NCBI GenBank assembly: GCA_963204725.1
Contig: CAUJHH010000064.1
Location: 1 to 64,000, forward strand
Source: Planctomycetota bacterium
GTDB lineage: Bacteria; Planctomycetota; Phycisphaerae; Phycisphaerales; UBA1924
Length of the DNA: 64,000 nt
Reading direction: 5' to 3'
Under the pieces are notes generated by a model. That model searched no databases and had not been told where the DNA came from. It worked only from the letters and a program-made list of their open reading frames with translations. Positions 62,396 to 64,000 of the stretch are shown here, piece after piece. The translations under genes and the position numbers were made by a program. How positions within the stretch are numbered: the stretch's first letter is position 1; the number at the start of each line of letters is the position of its first letter.

Positions 62396-64000
62396 TCAAT
62401 TCGTGCGTCGAGTGAGGTCCCCTGAGGCCCCTTCCGTGCCTTCCGGTCGCTCGGCGGGCTTCTGGTCTCTCATCTCGATGATGAAGTCGTACATCATTTT
62501 GCGGTAAAAATCGCCGAAGAGCCCGTGCCGATATCCGGGCATGGCCATGACGCGGAACTGTCGCTTGGCCTTCTGGAGCGCATCGACCAGGCGGATCGAG
62601 TTCTGCATGTGGACGTTGTCGTCCATGGTCCCGAACGTGATCAGCAGGTCTCCATTGAGCTCTTTCGCGGCGCCGACAACGCTTGTTTCCTTGTAGCCCT
62701 CGGGATTGGCCTGCGGTGTCAGCATATACCGTTCGGTATAGATGGTGTCGTAGAGCGACCAGTCCGTAACCGGGGCTCCGGAGATCCCCGCCGCGAACAT
62801 GTCCGAATGGGTCATGCAATACGCAGTGAGGTATCCGCCGAATGAATGGCCGTGCATGCCGATTCGGGAGGGATCGACGTAGGGGCGCTGCTTGAGCCAA
62901 TCGATCGCAGACTTGACGTCTTCGAGTTCACCGACCCCCATTCGCTTGTAGGTGGTCCAAGCTGACTGAGCACCCTTGCCGCTCGCGCTGTATGGATCCG
63001 CACGAAAGAGTATGAATCCGTCGTTTGCGAGCACGTGCTCCCAGAGCATCGAGCTCCACGCGTCGCGAACGGTTGGCGCGTGCGGGCCGCCATAAGTCTG
63101 GAACCAGACCGGATAGGTCCGTTCCGGGTCGAAATCAGGCGGGTAGAGGATGCTGCCCTCCAATACATACGGCTCACGCCCCTCGCGCTCAATCGGGATC
63201 TGGACGAGTTCGTACTTTCCTCTGCGATACTTCGGGAGATCACGGACCGGATTGGTGTCGAGCATACGGACCAGTTCGCCATCGGCTGATCGCAGAGCGA
63301 CTCTCGGCGTGGTCGCATTCGTTGACCAATTGTCGATAAAGTACTGCGCCTTGGGGCTCACAGAGACGGAGTGGTGGCCCGGCTCTCTGGTCAGACGCTC
63401 CATTTCCGTTCCATCGAGCTTGAGCCGGTACAGATTCTCGGCGACATGTGAGTCCGCTGTGCCGGTGAAGTACAGCCACCCGCCCTCTTCGTCGACACCC
63501 GCGATCGAGCGAATCTCCCAGTCTCCTTCGGTCACCTGCGTCGGGTTCTTGCCGTCCTTGCCCACCTTGTAGATGTGCTTCCACCCGGTGCGCTCGCTGA
63601 GCCAGAGAAAGGAGCCATCCTTCAAGAATCTGGGCTCTCCCTGCCACTCGACCCACGCGTTGGAGGTCTCCCTCCAAGACACCTCCGGGCGGCCTCCACC
63701 ATTCTCGCACGTCGTGACATCCATCCAGGTCTGGAATCGGTCCTGCACACACACGAGCAATCGTCCGCCATTCTGCAGCCATGACACGCCGGGAACGATG
63801 AAGTTTCCCGCCTCATACGCCGAGAGGTCGACCCAGCGGGGCTCGCCTCCGGCAACGGTCACGATACCGACCCTCACGTCAGGGTTTGGCTCACCGACTC
63901 GGGGGTAACGAGTCATCTCTACATTGCGCGGCTCCGGTTTGTCGTCGACAATGATGTACTCCGGAACGCGAGAACTATCGGTCTCGAGGAACGCGATGCG
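62396..64000 (-). CDS. Dipeptidyl-peptidase IV-like S9 prolyl peptidase (5' end outside window)
   Basis: The frame stays open to the window end, giving 534 residues without a start; an internal ATG at 63916 is not the true start because the upstream sequence (EYIIVDDKPEPRNVEM) reads as DPP-IV propeller. The visible part is the end of the beta-propeller (FLWLSERTGWKHIY, WLYFTGTADSHVAENLY) and the alpha/beta-hydrolase domain. The catalytic triad is in place: serine in MHGHSFGGYLTAY, aspartate in FGTMDDNVHMQNS and histidine in GYRHGLFGDFY. S9B peptidases remove dipeptides from protein N-termini, usually in the periplasm. It converges on the cyclophilin gene. Confidence 0.9.
   Translation of the reverse strand, partial: RIAFLETDSSRVPEYIIVDDKPEPRNVEMTRYPRVGEPNPDVRVGIVTVAGGEPRWVDLSAYEAGNFIVPGVSWLQNGGRLLVCVQDRFQTWMDVTTCENGGGRPEVSWRETSNAWVEWQGEPRFLKDGSFLWLSERTGWKHIYKVGKDGKNPTQVTEGDWEIRSIAGVDEEGGWLYFTGTADSHVAENLYRLKLDGTEMERLTREPGHHSVSVSPKAQYFIDNWSTNATTPRVALRSADGELVRMLDTNPVRDLPKYRRGKYELVQIPIEREGREPYVLEGSILYPPDFDPERTYPVWFQTYGGPHAPTVRDAWSSMLWEHVLANDGFILFRADPYSASGKGAQSAWTTYKRMGVGELEDVKSAIDWLKQRPYVDPSRIGMHGHSFGGYLTAYCMTHSDMFAAGISGAPVTDWSLYDTIYTERYMLTPQANPEGYKETSVVGAAKELNGDLLITFGTMDDNVHMQNSIRLVDALQKAKRQFRVMAMPGYRHGLFGDFYRKMMYDFIIEMRDQKPAERPEGTEGASGDLTRRTN

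Overview
The window is GC-rich, densely packed bacterial DNA, most likely from the phylum Planctomycetota, class Phycisphaerae (Phycisphaerales-like). Support comes from a LEPR-x-LL-A surface-protein motif (57907-60120, with a variant at 60560-62392), a secreted protein ending in two dockerin-like EF-hand repeats and a terminal GC-P (13910-15817), a PEP-CTERM-like tail (15925-16719), a large type III glutamine synthetase, a Ser/Thr kinase fused to TPRs, and frequent GTG/TTG starts with 1-4 base stop/start overlaps. The lineage is inferred from these traits; no rRNA is present.

Layout. 1-129 is the 3' end of an IS630-type transposase, so the left edge abuts an insertion sequence. 150-1487 encodes a secreted M28 peptidase. 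1682-5392 is a leftward block: SOUL heme-binding protein, four-helix membrane protein, photolyase, then two small envelope proteins. 5504-13906 is a rightward chain of six overlapping or abutting genes: Lhr-type helicase, PdeM phosphoesterase, aminotransferase, AtoE-like transporter, glycerate 2-kinase and FAD oxidoreductase. 13910-16719 holds two leftward exported proteins. 16898-21310 holds a degenerate PP-loop protein, prolyl-tRNA synthetase, an acetyltransferase and a glycosyltransferase. 21441-28885 is a TSUP transporter, a complete histidine-utilisation set hutH-hutU-hutG-hutI, and a methionine aminopeptidase. 28995-38640 holds a secreted zinc peptidase, trpA, type III glutamine synthetase, tRNA-Ile2 (CAT), a secreted beta-helix protein and a TPR-tailed protein kinase. 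38568-41342 is an unusual CHAD-Ppx/GppA-HD fusion.

41460-48993 is the most distinctive locus: a small HlyD-like adaptor, a DUF3467 protein, a protein joining GAF domains to a membrane-anchored HlyD-like adaptor, an M50 site-2-protease-like membrane protein with an N-terminal PqqD-like domain and a C-terminal HlyD-like adaptor, and a shortened SecA-like ATPase. It reads as a dedicated export or peptide-processing machine with its own motor. No outer-membrane channel, ABC transporter or obvious substrate lies beside it.

49145-57877 is a complete MoxR-DUF58-Bat (aerotolerance) operon of eight genes. 57907-62392 is a divergent pair of cell-surface proteins that share a C-terminal module of about 317 residues built from repeats; one carries a cyclophilin domain. 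62396-64000 is a dipeptidyl-peptidase-IV-like S9 peptidase whose 5' end lies outside the window. Domain names come from motif reading, without database searches.
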